DNA of 64,000 bases from Kibdelosporangium aridum (GCF_900176515.1 NZ_FWXV01000011.1:372001-436000); one strand, 5' to 3'; shown: positions 1 through 9,223, counted from the first letter of the stretch. The notes: generated by a model from the sequence alone, not told the origin. A program made the numbers and translations.

Positions 1-2
1 AG

Positions 3-200
3 GACCAGTGGCGGTTGGTGCCCACGCGTGCCAACAGCCAGCCCGCCTTCGTCGCCTACGAGCGCACACCCGATGGGCGATACGAGGCCCACGGCATCGA
101 GGTCCTGACCCTGGTGGGCGACCGGATCGCCCGGATCACCGCGTTCCACGACCCGAGCCTGGTGCCGGCATTCGGTGTCGCGCCCGTACTCGCGAGCTGA
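3..200 (+). CDS. C-terminal end of ECF sigma factor with SnoaL-like tail (partial)
   Basis: The window opens inside this gene; only the last 65 codons are present, read in the frame that starts at base 3. The tail contains the pattern LVPTRANSQPAFVAYERT followed by a GIEVLTLVGDRIARITAFHDP segment, which is characteristic of the SnoaL-like domain fused to the C terminus of some actinobacterial ECF RNA polymerase sigma factors (SigJ/ECF41-like). The sigma2/sigma4 domains would lie to the left. It ends 44 bp before the MFS gene, so the two could be co-transcribed. The assignment rests on a short tail only. Confidence 0.6.
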   Translation, partial: DQWRLVPTRANSQPAFVAYERTPDGRYEAHGIEVLTLVGDRIARITAFHDPSLVPAFGVAPVLAS

Positions 201-244
201 TCACCGTCCACTTAAGACCATTCCGCGTGACAAGGAAGCTGGAC

Positions 245-1462
245 ATGAGCACACCACAGATGGCGCTGAGCGCTGCCAGGACGAACCTGGCACTGGCCAC
301 GCTGTTCTCGGGAATGTTCGTTCTGGGCAGTGCCGAACTGCTCGTCGTCGGCGTGCTGGACCTGATCGCCGCCAACCTGCACGTCTCCATTCCCGCGGCA
401 GGCACGCTGGTGACCGTCTACGCGCTGGGCCTGGCCATCGGCGGCCCGATCCTGACGGCGCTGACCATCAGGCTGAACAAGCGCACCGTCCTCGTCGGCA
501 CGCTTGTCCTGTTCATCATGGGCAATCTGGTCGCGGTGCTGACCACGAGCTACGGCGTGTTCCTCGCGGCACGGGTTTTCACCGGCGCGCTGCAGGGCCT
601 GTTCATCGCCGCCGCGTTCGCAGCGGGCATCGCAGTCGTCCCGCCGGAGCGCATCGGCAGGGCGATCGCGCTGATCGTCTCCGGTGTCGCGGTGTCGGCC
701 GCACTGGGCGTGCCGCTGGGCACGTTGGTCGGCCAAGCACTTGGCTGGCGTGGCTCGTTCACCGCCATCGTCGTACTCGCCGTGATCACGCTGATCGCCA
801 CGCTGGCACTGGTTCCATCGACGCCAAGCATCGGCGAAAGCGCGGGCAACCAAGCGAAATACGCCTTCGCCCCGCGCGTGATCGCTGTTCTGGTGCTGAA
901 CTTCCTCGTGTTCGCGGCACTGTACGCGGCATTCACCTACATCGTGCCGTTCTTGCAGAGCGTCACCGGTGTCTCCGGCGCGCTGCTGAGCGTGTTCCTG
1001 CTGGCCTACGGCGTGGCCACGGCGGCGGGGTCGTTCGGTGGCGGCAAGTTCGCCGACCAGAACGCCGCACGCACCCTGGTCGTCGCGAGCGTCGGCGTCG
1101 CGGTCTGCCTGCTGGCGCTCTACTTCGTCGGGACCGTCCCGTTCCTGGTGGCGCTGGTGATGTTGGCGTGGGGGTTGTTCGCCTTCGGCATGGTGCCGTC
1201 GCTGCAGTACCGCGTGATCAGCTTGGCTGGCCCTGGCGGCGCACTGGCGCAGTCGCTACCCGCTTCCGCGGCCAACGTCGGCATCGCCGTGGGATCGTTC
1301 GCCGGTGGCGTGGCCGTCGGCAGTTTCACCGCCGCCGCCGCGGTGATCACCGGCCTGGTCATCGCAGTGCTCACGATCCCGGTCGCCTGGGCCACCAGCT
1401 TCCTCAAGCCGCCGGTTGTCGACGAGACAACGCAACCGGCGCAGGCAGGCACCGGAGGGTGA
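245..1462 (+). CDS. MFS transporter (DHA1-type drug exporter)
   Basis: A 405-residue protein made almost entirely of hydrophobic helices, consistent with 12 membrane segments of the major facilitator superfamily. The loop between helices 2 and 3 has the basic pattern ALTIRLNKRTVLVG expected at MFS motif A, and the GXXXGPXXG-like segment GVPLGTLVGQALGWRG matches the drug/H+ antiporter group (Cmx/AraJ-like efflux). I chose the ATG at 245 because AAGGAAGC lies just upstream; the same frame is open further upstream without a ribosome site. It follows the sigma-factor tail by 44 bp and converges on the lipoprotein gene. The substrate cannot be read from sequence; chloramphenicol or arabinose-like export is a family-level guess. 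Confidence 0.85.
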   Translation: MSTPQMALSAARTNLALATLFSGMFVLGSAELLVVGVLDLIAANLHVSIPAAGTLVTVYALGLAIGGPILTALTIRLNKRTVLVGTLVLFIMGNLVAVLTTSYGVFLAARVFTGALQGLFIAAAFAAGIAVVPPERIGRAIALIVSGVAVSAALGVPLGTLVGQALGWRGSFTAIVVLAVITLIATLALVPSTPSIGESAGNQAKYAFAPRVIAVLVLNFLVFAALYAAFTYIVPFLQSVTGVSGALLSVFLLAYGVATAAGSFGGGKFADQNAARTLVVASVGVAVCLLALYFVGTVPFLVALVMLAWGLFAFGMVPSLQYRVISLAGPGGALAQSLPASAANVGIAVGSFAGGVAVGSFTAAAAVITGLVIAVLTIPVAWATSFLKPPVVDETTQPAQAGTGG

Positions 1463-1502
1463 CGTGACCGCGTGGCGCTGTTCATCGATCGGACGTGCAG
1501 CG

Positions 1503-2087
1503 TCACAAACGAGCCATGACGGCGGCCGCGACTTCGGTGAGCTTCTGCTGCGGCAGGACTTTCGGCCCGGTCAACGCGATCAGCCGAACGTTGTCGCCGG
1601 AGTGCTTGGCACCGGCGAGCAGCACACCAGTGCCGTCGGAAGTCTCGTAGAACACCGCCGTCTCACCGACTCCGCTCACCGGAGTGGGTTTGGACTTCGC
1701 AGCCTGGCTCATCGAGTCGATCGCGGAAGCCGCACTGCGGCCATTGGTCGCCGGGAACTCCCTGGCGATGAGTTCGAGTGCGGTGTTGCCACCCCGGGTG
1801 TAGGCGCACCGGTAGATCTTGTTGCCGTCGTCGTCCTCGGGCTTGCGCTCAGTGGGAGTGAGTTTGGCGTCCTTGCCGTTGTTGAGCAGTCGAGTGAGGT
1901 CGTCGTTGGACAGCAACGGACACGCTGCCGTGATCGGTGCCGATTGCTGTCCTGTATTGGAGGTCGTGAGGGATGTGGAGCTGCTGTTGGCCGCGGGCGG
2001 CTGCGCAGCGGGTGGGTTTTCATTCGCCGCGCAGCCGACGGCTAAAAAGGACAAGGTGCTGATCGAGACAACCCAACGACGTGTCAT
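1503..2087 (-). CDS. DUF3558-like lipoprotein
   Basis: A 194-residue exported lipoprotein. Residues 1-19 form a signal peptide with lipobox LAVGC, followed by a Ser/Thr/Pro-rich linker and a domain with CPLLSNDDLTRLLN and a second cysteine in YRCAYTRG. That is the layout of actinobacterial DUF3558 lipoproteins, whose function is unknown. The ATG at 2087 puts the signal peptide at the N terminus; the frame stays open to 2351 but the extension overlaps the upstream gene. It lies 85 bp downstream of the SDR gene on the same strand, so read-through is likely. It converges on the MFS gene. Confidence 0.75.
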   Translation of the reverse strand: MTRRWVVSISTLSFLAVGCAANENPPAAQPPAANSSSTSLTTSNTGQQSAPITAACPLLSNDDLTRLLNNGKDAKLTPTERKPEDDDGNKIYRCAYTRGGNTALELIAREFPATNGRSAASAIDSMSQAAKSKPTPVSGVGETAVFYETSDGTGVLLAGAKHSGDNVRLIALTGPKVLPQQKLTEVAAAVMARL

Positions 2088-2172
2088 GGCCGCGCATGCT
2101 AACGCCCTAGCCAACTGCCCACGGCCCAAGGGGCGGATCAGTGACTTGTCAACCACGAACCCCGGCGGAACT

Positions 2173-3033
2173 TCAGGCCGTGCGGAAGTCGGTGGCGGCG
2201 GCGGTCTGCGTTGTGGCGTCGAGGTTCGCGCGCAGGGCATCGACTTTGGCGGTGGCGTAGGAATGCGCGTCCGAGCCGAGCAGCTGACGCAGCGGGCCGG
2301 CCCCGCTGACGACCTGGCCGATGATCGCCGCCGCGCCCTTGACCGGGTCACCGAGCTGGTTGCCCTGCAGGCTCAGGTGGTTCGAGGTCATCTCACGGAT
2401 GGCCGGGTAAGCATCCGTGGTGGCGGCGGGCAACGCGAGCGAGTCCTTGGTGAGGAAGTCGGTGCGGAAATAGCCGGGTTCGACGATGGTGACCTTGACG
2501 CCGAAGCTGGCGACCTCGGCGGCGAGCGCCTCACTGAGGCCTTCCAGCGCGAACTTGCCCGCGCAGTAGAGCGCCCACCCCGGGACGGCGGTCAGCCCGA
2601 GGATCGACGACACGTTGACGATGTGGCCGCTGTTCTGCCTGCGCAGAACCGGCACGGCGGCACGCAACATGTTCCACACACCGACGACCTGGACGTCCAG
2701 CATGGCGCGCACGTCTCGATCTGTGGTCTCCTCCACCGCGGCCAGAAAGCCGTAGCCAGCGTTGTTGACGACGACGTCAAGGCCGCCGAAGCGCTCGACC
2801 GTCTGATGCACGGCCTGTGCGACAGACTCGTCGTCGCGCAGGTCGACAGCGAGCGGCAGCAGCCGTGAAGTGTCGATGCCGTCGCCGAGTGCCGAGCGCA
2901 ACCGTTCGGTTGAGCGTGTCGTCGCGGCGACGTTGTCGCCGCGCTCGATCAGCTGCTTGACCAACTCAAGGCCCAGGCCGCGGGAAGTACCGGTGACGAA
3001 CCAGGTCGCGGGTCGATCCGTTGGGAAACTCAT
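2173..3033 (-). CDS. Short-chain dehydrogenase/reductase (SDR)
   Basis: A 286-residue classical SDR. The Rossmann motif TGTSRGLG sits at the N terminus, NNAGYG lies near residue 90, a catalytic Ser in NVSSILG, and YCAGK is the Tyr-xxx-Lys active site. The TSRGLG start and length match oxidoreductases of the type often paired with XRE regulators. Two ATGs (3039, 3033) are possible; I chose 3033 because GAGG lies six bases before it. It is divergent from the XRE regulator at 3196, a common arrangement in which the regulator controls the reductase. The substrate is unknown. Confidence 0.85.
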   Translation of the reverse strand: MSFPTDRPATWFVTGTSRGLGLELVKQLIERGDNVAATTRSTERLRSALGDGIDTSRLLPLAVDLRDDESVAQAVHQTVERFGGLDVVVNNAGYGFLAAVEETTDRDVRAMLDVQVVGVWNMLRAAVPVLRRQNSGHIVNVSSILGLTAVPGWALYCAGKFALEGLSEALAAEVASFGVKVTIVEPGYFRTDFLTKDSLALPAATTDAYPAIREMTSNHLSLQGNQLGDPVKGAAAIIGQVVSGAGPLRQLLGSDAHSYATAKVDALRANLDATTQTAAATDFRTA

Positions 3034-3195
3034 TGTCATCCTCAAGTCAGGAATTGCGGGAGAGCACCGGGCGATATCCGGTACTGGCATGACTCAAGGC
3101 TGGCGCACGAAAAGCCGCTGTGGACGCCCATCTCGCGCCCTGCGCGGCCTCGGACTGGGCAACCTAGGACGCACAGGTCCACTCACAACCGGACG

Positions 3196-4086
3196 ATGTC
3201 GGCGACAATGCTTTCCGTGGCAAAAACCAACCGCGAGCTCGCTGATTTCCTGCGACGAGCCCGTAGCCAGATCGACCCGGCACGAGCGGGCCTGCCGCCC
3301 GACGGCAGGGTGCGCCGCGTGCCCGGCCTGCGCCGTGAAGAAGTCGCGCTGCTGGCTGGAGTGTCGACGGACTACTACGCCCGTCTCGAGCAAGGCCGGC
3401 GCATCACACCTTCCGCTGCCGTGGTCGAGGCGATCGGCCGCGCTCTCGGACTCGACGCCGCGGGACGTGCACACCTCGAAGACCTCTTCGGGCTGACGAC
3501 GGCTTCCGCCCCTCGACGGGCGCGTGACGTCCAACGAGTGCGTCCCGGGCTCTATCAACTTCTCGATTCCCTCGACGGCGAACCCGCACTCGTCCTTGGC
3601 CGCCGTACCGACATCCTGGCCGCAAACCGAATGGCCAAGGCATTGTTCGCCGACTTCGACCAGCTGCCGCCGAGGCAACGAAACTACGCCCGCTGGATGT
3701 TGCTCAGCCAGGACGCGCGATCACTGTTCGTGGACTGGCAGGACCAGGCCCGTGCCGCGGTGGAGAGCCTCCGATTCGAGGTCGGCCGCGACTCCGATGA
3801 CCGCGCCACAGCCGATCTCGTGGCCGAGTTGCGCGAACACAGCCGCGAGTTCGACCAGTGGTGGGAGCAGCACCGGGTCCACCAGCGCACCCACGGCTCG
3901 AAGCGACTGCGTCACCCCATCGTCGGGGACCTGACCGTCGAATACGAAACCCTTGCGCTGCCTGGCGATCCCGACACGACCCTGTACATCTACACGACCG
4001 AGGCCGAATCACCGTCGCGGCGAGCCATGAATCTCCTTGCCAGTTGGGCGGCCGCCGGCCCAGGACAAGCGACGATCCGTAACTGA
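3196..4086 (+). CDS. XRE-family regulator with MmyB-like ligand-binding domain
   Basis: A 296-residue regulator. Residues about 10-85 form a helix-turn-helix with the pattern RVPGLRREEVALLAGVS.DYYARLEQGR, typical of the MmyB group. The remainder is the PF17765 MmyB-like ligand-binding domain, which contains NRMAKALFADF and the terminal ALPGDPDTTLYIYT segment. It is divergent from the SDR gene, so control of that gene is a reasonable inference. Starts at 3196, 3208 and a GTG at 3217 are all possible; no clear ribosome site decides between them. Confidence 0.85.
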   Translation: MSATMLSVAKTNRELADFLRRARSQIDPARAGLPPDGRVRRVPGLRREEVALLAGVSTDYYARLEQGRRITPSAAVVEAIGRALGLDAAGRAHLEDLFGLTTASAPRRARDVQRVRPGLYQLLDSLDGEPALVLGRRTDILAANRMAKALFADFDQLPPRQRNYARWMLLSQDARSLFVDWQDQARAAVESLRFEVGRDSDDRATADLVAELREHSREFDQWWEQHRVHQRTHGSKRLRHPIVGDLTVEYETLALPGDPDTTLYIYTTEAESPSRRAMNLLASWAAAGPGQATIRN

Positions 4087-4187
4087 TCTCCGTGCTGCCG
4101 GATGCACAGACTGAGTGCGCAGGAGCGGGCCGCGACCACCGGCTGGCAGGATCGGTTCAAGCACACCGGACACGCGTTCGTCCCTCC

Positions 4188-5114
4188 TCACGAGTCCAGG
4201 CCGTCGGTCACGTCCGCGTTCTCGGGCTCGAGCGTCAGGCCGCTGCGGCGAGCCTGCTCCTGCACCAGAACCGCGAAGTCCTGGTCCACCAAGCCCGCTC
4301 CGGCCGCCGAGGCGACCAGCTGCGCAGTGGCCGCCGCGACCGGCATCGGCGTCTCCAGCTCACGCGCGGCGGCCAATCCGAGGTCGAAGTCCTTGAGCAG
4401 CAAAGGCATCGTGAACGTCGGGGTGAAGTCCAGATTGACCAGTGCCGGTGTCTTGTACTGGCTGAACACCGAACCCATCACCGACTGGTTGAGAAACTCC
4501 AGGAACGCCGCCCTGCTGACACCCCCTTTCTCGGCCAGCACAGTGATCTCGGCCATCGACTGGATCACCACGCCGAGGAAGACGTTGTGGCAGATCTTCA
4601 CTAGCCTGGCCACTTCGTCCTCGCCGACGTAGGTCACCGCGCGGCCGAGGCGCTCCAGCAATGGCTGGACGGTGTCGAAGGCATCCCGGGGACCGGACAC
4701 CGCGAGGGTCAGCTTGCCGGAGCTCACGACCTTCGGGTTGCCGCTCACCGGCGCGGCCAGCAACGTGGTCCCCCGCTTGGCCGCCGCCACGCGCACCGCC
4801 GCCGAAGCCGCAGTGGACACAGTGGACGAATCGACGAGGATCCCCGGAGCCTTGCCCTGATCAGTGAACAGACCGTCCTTCCCGGACGTCACCTGCTCCA
4901 GATCGGCGGACGCGGAGACCATTGTGAACACGACATCGCGGTCAGCGAGATCAGCCGGACGATCCACCACCGTCGCGCCCAGGTTCTCGGCCTTGGCGCG
5001 CGTCCGGTTGTGGATCGCCACGTCGTACCCCGCGTCGATGAGGCGTTTCACCAGCGCGGCTCCCATCCGGCCTGCGCCGATCCAGCCGATCGTGGTCTCG
5101 TGCGGGTTCACCAT
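4188..5114 (-). CDS. NAD(P)-dependent beta-hydroxyacid dehydrogenase family protein
   Basis: A 308-residue protein of the 6-phosphogluconate/3-hydroxyisobutyrate dehydrogenase family. The N terminus carries the dinucleotide-binding motif GWIGAGRMG, the middle has the substrate-binding APVSGNPK segment, and a KICHN motif holds the catalytic lysine. It could reduce a semialdehyde or beta-hydroxyacid; the exact substrate is unknown. The start at 5114 precedes MVNPHETTIGWIGAG. It is divergent from the MFS-amidohydrolase operon across a 278-bp region containing an inverted repeat, which suggests a shared catabolic function. Confidence 0.82.
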   Translation of the reverse strand: MVNPHETTIGWIGAGRMGAALVKRLIDAGYDVAIHNRTRAKAENLGATVVDRPADLADRDVVFTMVSASADLEQVTSGKDGLFTDQGKAPGILVDSSTVSTAASAAVRVAAAKRGTTLLAAPVSGNPKVVSSGKLTLAVSGPRDAFDTVQPLLERLGRAVTYVGEDEVARLVKICHNVFLGVVIQSMAEITVLAEKGGVSRAAFLEFLNQSVMGSVFSQYKTPALVNLDFTPTFTMPLLLKDFDLGLAAARELETPMPVAAATAQLVASAAGAGLVDQDFAVLVQEQARRSGLTLEPENADVTDGLDS

Positions 5115-5392
5115 TCGTCATACCCCTCGCTCGAAGCACAGGAATGCAATCGAATGCACTGTGCACGTGGCGACACCCGCCCGTCAAGCCGGAACGGCCG
5201 AACATCGGCATAATAGTCATGAGATGTGACTACATGACTCAAGATTGCCTGATAAAGGAGACTTCTTCACCGAGCTGGCTGAATGGATGGCGATCGGCAG
5301 GCAGCGCAGCCGCGTCGACTCAAAGGTGTTGACGGCACCCGCTTGCCGTCCTACCTTATGCAATCGTTCGCATTCGGCAGCAGGAGGTCAGG
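5115..5392. promoter_or_regulatory. Divergent control region with 7-bp inverted repeat
   Basis: No gene is visible in this stretch between the divergent dehydrogenase and MFS genes. It holds an inverted repeat AGTCATG (5215-5221) and CATGACT (5233-5239) with a nested ATGT-N4-ACAT at its centre. This is the size and symmetry expected for a dimeric repressor such as GntR/FadR or TetR. No regulator gene adjoins it, so the protein is unknown. A GTGCAC palindrome also occurs at 5160-5165. Confidence 0.4.
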
Positions 5393-6640
5393 ATGGCCAG
5401 CACCGAACCCTCATCCGTCACCGCTCGACCGGCGACACCCGTCCCGCCACTCGTGGTCATCGCCGGATTCACGTTGCTGGCCGTGTCATTCATGATCAAC
5501 GCGATGGACCGGCAGGTCTTCTACCCGCTGCTGCCCGATATCCGCACCACGTACGGCTTCTCGCTGTCGGAAGGCGGCCTGCTGGCGACCGGGTTCACGC
5601 TCGGCATGGCAGGCGCGGGCCTGCCTGCGGGGTATCTCGCGGATCGCGTGTCGCGCAAGACGCTGCTGGTCATCAGTATCGTCATCTACTCCGTCGGAAC
5701 GCTGCTGACACCGGCCGCGACCGGATTCGCCGACATGGCGGTCTACCGGCTGGTGTCGGGATTCGGCGAGGGGATGCAGGCGACCGCGCTGTACGCCGCG
5801 ATCGGCGCGTTCTTCTTCGTGCGCAGGTCGCTGATGCTGGGGCTGTTCGGGTTCGCGTTCGGTGCCGGGGTGTTCTTCGGTCCGATCATCGGAACCAGCC
5901 TGGCCGGCTCGTACGGCACATGGCACGCGCCGTTCATCGCTTTCGGTTCCGTCGGGCTGCTGCTCGCCGTCCTCATCGGACTGTTCGTCGGACGTCGGCT
6001 CACCGAGGCCGTTGCCGGTGCGGCACAACGGGAAACCGTGAACTACGACTACCTTCCGGCGTCGCCGTACAACCGCAACACAAGGCTGCTGGCCGTCGCC
6101 ACAGCCGCGGGTGGGCTGACGGTGTACGGGTTCCTTGGGCTGTACCCGACCTACCTGCGGACCGAGCTGCACGTCACTCCGGGGCAGACCGCGCTGGCCA
6201 CCAGCCTGATCGGAGCGGGCGCCGCCACCTCGCTGTTGTCGGGATGGCTGGCCGACCGGTTCGACCCGCGCAAGGTACTTCTCGTGACGTACGCTGGGCT
6301 GGCCGTGTCCGCGTGGTTTGTGTTCAACGGCGCGGACACGCCGACGTGGCACTACGTCACCTCGTTCATCATGGCCACATTCGGCCTCGGATCGTTGTTC
6401 ACCAACTGCAACAGCACAATCCAACGGTCTGTCCGGCCCGAACATGTCGGCCGCGCCGCAGGATTGTTCGTGACCACCTACTACGTGCCCGCAGCGGTCT
6501 CCGGGTATGTCTTCGCCGAACTCGTGGACGTACTTGGCTGGACGCAGGCCGCGTTGTGGCAGTTCACGATTGTCCCGCTGGCAGCGTTGATCCCACTGTG
6601 GTTCGTCCGGTCCGCCAAGATCATCAGGAGTGTCACATGA
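5393..6640 (+). CDS. MFS transporter
   Basis: A 415-residue polytopic MFS protein. It has helix 1 with INAMDRQVFYPLLPDIRTTYG (the DR motif common in spinster/sugar-acid MFS carriers), motif A in AGYLADRVSRKTLL and a second copy SGWLADRFDPRKVLL in the second half. GCAGGAGG lies close before the ATG at 5393. Its stop overlaps the ATG of the amidohydrolase (ATGA), so the two are translationally coupled. A nucleobase- or ureide-like substrate imported for the coupled hydrolase is the natural inference. Confidence 0.87.
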   Translation: MASTEPSSVTARPATPVPPLVVIAGFTLLAVSFMINAMDRQVFYPLLPDIRTTYGFSLSEGGLLATGFTLGMAGAGLPAGYLADRVSRKTLLVISIVIYSVGTLLTPAATGFADMAVYRLVSGFGEGMQATALYAAIGAFFFVRRSLMLGLFGFAFGAGVFFGPIIGTSLAGSYGTWHAPFIAFGSVGLLLAVLIGLFVGRRLTEAVAGAAQRETVNYDYLPASPYNRNTRLLAVATAAGGLTVYGFLGLYPTYLRTELHVTPGQTALATSLIGAGAATSLLSGWLADRFDPRKVLLVTYAGLAVSAWFVFNGADTPTWHYVTSFIMATFGLGSLFTNCNSTIQRSVRPEHVGRAAGLFVTTYYVPAAVSGYVFAELVDVLGWTQAALWQFTIVPLAALIPLWFVRSAKIIRSVT

Positions 6641-7983
6641 GGACGTTGTTCACCGGTGGTGCTGTTTTCACCGAAGGAAAGCTGCTCCCTGACACGGACG
6701 TTCTCGTCGACGGCACCACCATCGCCTCGATCGGGGCCACAGACGGGCGGCCTGCCGACCGCACGATCGATGTCACCGGATGTCTGGTGCTGCCAGGGCT
6801 GATCAACACGCACCAGCACGACTGGTACGTCTACGGACGGGGCCTTGGTGGCGGAATGCTGCTCGAGCAGTGGATCTCCGACTGCCTCTTCCCGATGAAG
6901 TCGCACGTGACCGTGGACGACCTGCGGCTGGCCAGCGAGGTCGCGTCGCTCGACATGCTGCGCGGCGGTACGACAACTTCGGTCAACCACCAGGTCAACG
7001 AGACGACACTCGCCGAGGAAGAGGCGATCCTCCAGCCCGTCGCGGATACCGGGATCAGGCAGTTCTTCGGGAAGGTCATCCGGCCGCACGACGCGTCCGA
7101 CGGGTACGCCTCGGCACAGGAGTCCTTCGCGAAGTGGGACGGTTACGCCGATGGCCGCGTCCAGGTCGGGTTCGTGCTCGAGGCCACCGCCCACTGGGTC
7201 CACATGGGAACCTGCTCCGAGGAGATGGTGATCGGCGGCCACGCGCTGGCAGTCGCCAAGGACACCTTCGTCTCGTCGCACATCGCGGGCGGCACGATGT
7301 CCCGCGACAGCGGCTACCTCAAGTTCGTGTTGGAGACCGGCCGTACCGATCTGCAGTTCCTGCACCGCCTGGGAGTCCTCGACGACCGCTGGATCCTCGC
7401 GCACACCATCCATCCGCGCGACAACGACCTCGACCTCATCGCCGCATCAGGCAGCACAGTCGCCCACACGCCCAGTTCCGAGGCCGCGCGCGGCGGTGGC
7501 ATCACGCCGGTCGCACGCATGCTGTCCAACGGTGTCCACGTATCGGTCGGCACCGACGGTCCCATGGTCGACCTCAGCAACGACATGGTCGAGCAGCTGA
7601 AGTGGACCCGCCTGCTGCAGAACCAGGTCCACCTCTCCCCCTCGTCGATCTCGCTGGAGAAGATCGTCTCGATGGGAACCTCGGCCGGTGCCCGTGCGGT
7701 GCGCGCCGAGGACCGGATCGGCACGCTCGCACCCGGAATGGCCGCGGACATCGCAGTGTTCGACCTGCACACGCTGCACTCCATGCCCGTGCACGACGTA
7801 TTGAGCACCTTCGTGCACACCTCCCGTGGCCGGGACGCCCGGCACGTCATGGTCGACGGCGAACTGCTTGTCGAGAACGGCAAGTTCACCCGCGTGAACG
7901 ATCTGTACATCACCTCGCTGCTGGACCAGGCAGGCGCGCGTGGCCAGGCACTCGCTCGCCGAGCGGGTCTTCTGCCCGCATGA
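6637..7983 (+). CDS. Amidohydrolase (TrzN/AtzB/SsnA-type cytoplasmic deaminase)
   Basis: A 448-residue metal-dependent hydrolase of the amidohydrolase superfamily. The N-terminal beta-sandwich is followed by GLINTHQHDW, with the HxH metal ligands at H59 and H61. Further metal/catalytic elements are SSHIAGG, LAHTIHP and the aspartate in VGTDGPMVD; the C terminus closes the sandwich (ALTVD-like RIGTLAPGMAADIAVFDL). The family deaminates or dechlorinates heterocycles such as adenosine derivatives, guanine analogues and triazines. Its start overlaps the MFS stop by four bases. The same frame is open upstream to 5245, but that is an accident of GC-rich DNA. Confidence 0.85.
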   Translation: MRTLFTGGAVFTEGKLLPDTDVLVDGTTIASIGATDGRPADRTIDVTGCLVLPGLINTHQHDWYVYGRGLGGGMLLEQWISDCLFPMKSHVTVDDLRLASEVASLDMLRGGTTTSVNHQVNETTLAEEEAILQPVADTGIRQFFGKVIRPHDASDGYASAQESFAKWDGYADGRVQVGFVLEATAHWVHMGTCSEEMVIGGHALAVAKDTFVSSHIAGGTMSRDSGYLKFVLETGRTDLQFLHRLGVLDDRWILAHTIHPRDNDLDLIAASGSTVAHTPSSEAARGGGITPVARMLSNGVHVSVGTDGPMVDLSNDMVEQLKWTRLLQNQVHLSPSSISLEKIVSMGTSAGARAVRAEDRIGTLAPGMAADIAVFDLHTLHSMPVHDVLSTFVHTSRGRDARHVMVDGELLVENGKFTRVNDLYITSLLDQAGARGQALARRAGLLPA

Positions 7984-8146
7984 ACCAGATCACGACGCCC
8001 GCCACACCCAAACGGGGCGTCGCTGCAGCTGCATTGTCCCAGACAGCGAAGTGGAACCAACCGGGTAAGCCAACCGACGCGGCGCACATCTCAGTCATGC
8101 CATCGTCCTGGAAGCCGAAGACCTGACACATCACCGCGCCCAATCC

Positions 8147-8809
8147 TCACCCGGTGTTCCGGTCGCGGGCTCCTGGCCGGCGCATATCCGCGAGCTGGCG
8201 GTCGTGGACGCGGCGCAGCAGCAACTGCGCGACAAGCGCGCCGCACAAGCACAGGAACATGTCCCAGTGGGTATCCCATACGTCGCCTTGTGTGCCAAGG
8301 AAGTCGTCGGCCGCGGCATCAAGGACGATGGCCGCCGCCCACTCCACGAACTCGAAGCACGCCGCGATTGACAGGCACACCGCGGCTGTGAGGGTGAACG
8401 TCCAACCGCCCGGCCGTAACGGCGTCAGCCGCAACAGCAGTTCACGCACCAGGATCGCCGGTACGAAGCCCTGCACGAAGTGGGCGAAGCGGTCGTAGTT
8501 GTTGCGCTGGGTGTCGAGCAGGTCCTGAAACCAGTTACCGAGTGGCGTCTGCGCGTACGTGTAGTGCCCGCCGTAGCAGAGGACGATGGCGTGGCACACA
8601 AGAAGCCACAACACCAGGCGTGTCAAGGGAAACCGGGTGCGGTTGAGGATCACCAGCGGCGCACCGATGACGATCCACACCACTTCGAGCGCCCATGTGC
8701 CGAGACTACGGGCGCCGATCGCCGACCACACCAGCGCGACGATGACAATCCCGATGAGCACAGCGCCCTCACGGCGGGAGACACCCATCCGATCACTGTG
8801 CCGCATCAT
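8147..8809 (-). CDS. DUF2238-type integral membrane protein
   Basis: A 220-residue protein with about six predicted membrane helices. The segment CYGGHYTYAQTPLGNW and the later NNYDRFAHFVQGFVPAILVRE and EWAAAIV...GTQGDVWDTHWDM match the DUF2238 (YjdF) family of unknown function. Starts at 8809, 8806 or 8788 are possible; no ribosome site decides. It stands alone between the amidohydrolase (convergent) and the MerR gene (same strand, 62 bp upstream). The 163 bp between 7983 and 8147 show no convincing gene. Confidence 0.8.
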   Translation of the reverse strand: MMRHSDRMGVSRREGAVLIGIVIVALVWSAIGARSLGTWALEVVWIVIGAPLVILNRTRFPLTRLVLWLLVCHAIVLCYGGHYTYAQTPLGNWFQDLLDTQRNNYDRFAHFVQGFVPAILVRELLLRLTPLRPGGWTFTLTAAVCLSIAACFEFVEWAAAIVLDAAADDFLGTQGDVWDTHWDMFLCLCGALVAQLLLRRVHDRQLADMRRPGARDRNTG

Positions 8810-8871
8810 CTGGCGATGCGCAGATCATGGTCTGCTGACCGGGCGGTGACACCCGCGTGAGCCGCGGTTTG

Positions 8872-9204
8872 TCAGTCCTGTTGGCGCAGTTCGGCGTTGA
8901 GCTGCTGCGCTTCGTGGAGTTGGTCTTCCAGAGTGACGATCCGGCAGGCGGCGGCCAGAGCGGTGCCCTGATCGACCAGTTCCCTCACCCGGGCGGCCAG
9001 CCGCAACTGGTAACGCGAATAACGTCGATGCCCGCCGCTTGAGCGCTGCGGCTCGATCAGCTTTGCCTCGTCCAGACTCCGCAGGAAACCCTGCGTGGTA
9101 CCCAGCATCTCCGCGGCCCGCCCCATGGTGTAGGCGGGGTAATGCTCATCGTCGAACTTGTCGCCCGCGTCTGACGCAGGCGTGTCACGCGGATCAGGGA
9201 TCAT
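8872..9204 (-). CDS. Small MerR-family regulator
   Basis: A 110-residue protein with an N-terminal MerR helix-turn-helix (YTMGRAAEMLGTTQGFLRSLDEAKLIEPQRSSGGHRRYSR split over residues 26-65) and a C-terminal coiled coil (LEDQLHEAQQLNAELRQQ). There is no effector domain and no cysteine, so it is not a metal or oxidant sensor of the MerR/SoxR type. It is a paralogue of the protein at 23149-23475, with the same wing motif GGHRRYSR. A GC-rich hairpin lies about 20 bp upstream of its start. Confidence 0.82.
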   Translation of the reverse strand: MIPDPRDTPASDAGDKFDDEHYPAYTMGRAAEMLGTTQGFLRSLDEAKLIEPQRSSGGHRRYSRYQLRLAARVRELVDQGTALAAACRIVTLEDQLHEAQQLNAELRQQD

Positions 9205-9223
9205 CGCACCTCCACATCACGAA

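Noticed and set aside
8..244. Extension of the first MFS frame to base 8
   Set aside because: It overlaps the sigma-factor tail out of frame and lacks a ribosome site; the ATG at 245 has one.
1819..2868. 349-residue plus-strand frame opposite the SDR gene
   Set aside because: A GC shadow of the SDR and lipoprotein genes, whose frames have clear motifs.
5245..6636. Very long open frame continuing upstream of the amidohydrolase
   Set aside because: It overlaps the whole MFS gene out of frame, is Arg/Gly/Pro-rich and not protein-like; the coupled ATG at 6637 is the real start.
7910..8143. 77-residue minus-strand frame between the amidohydrolase and DUF2238 genes
   Set aside because: Mostly antisense to the amidohydrolase 3' end, no ribosome site and no recognisable protein pattern.
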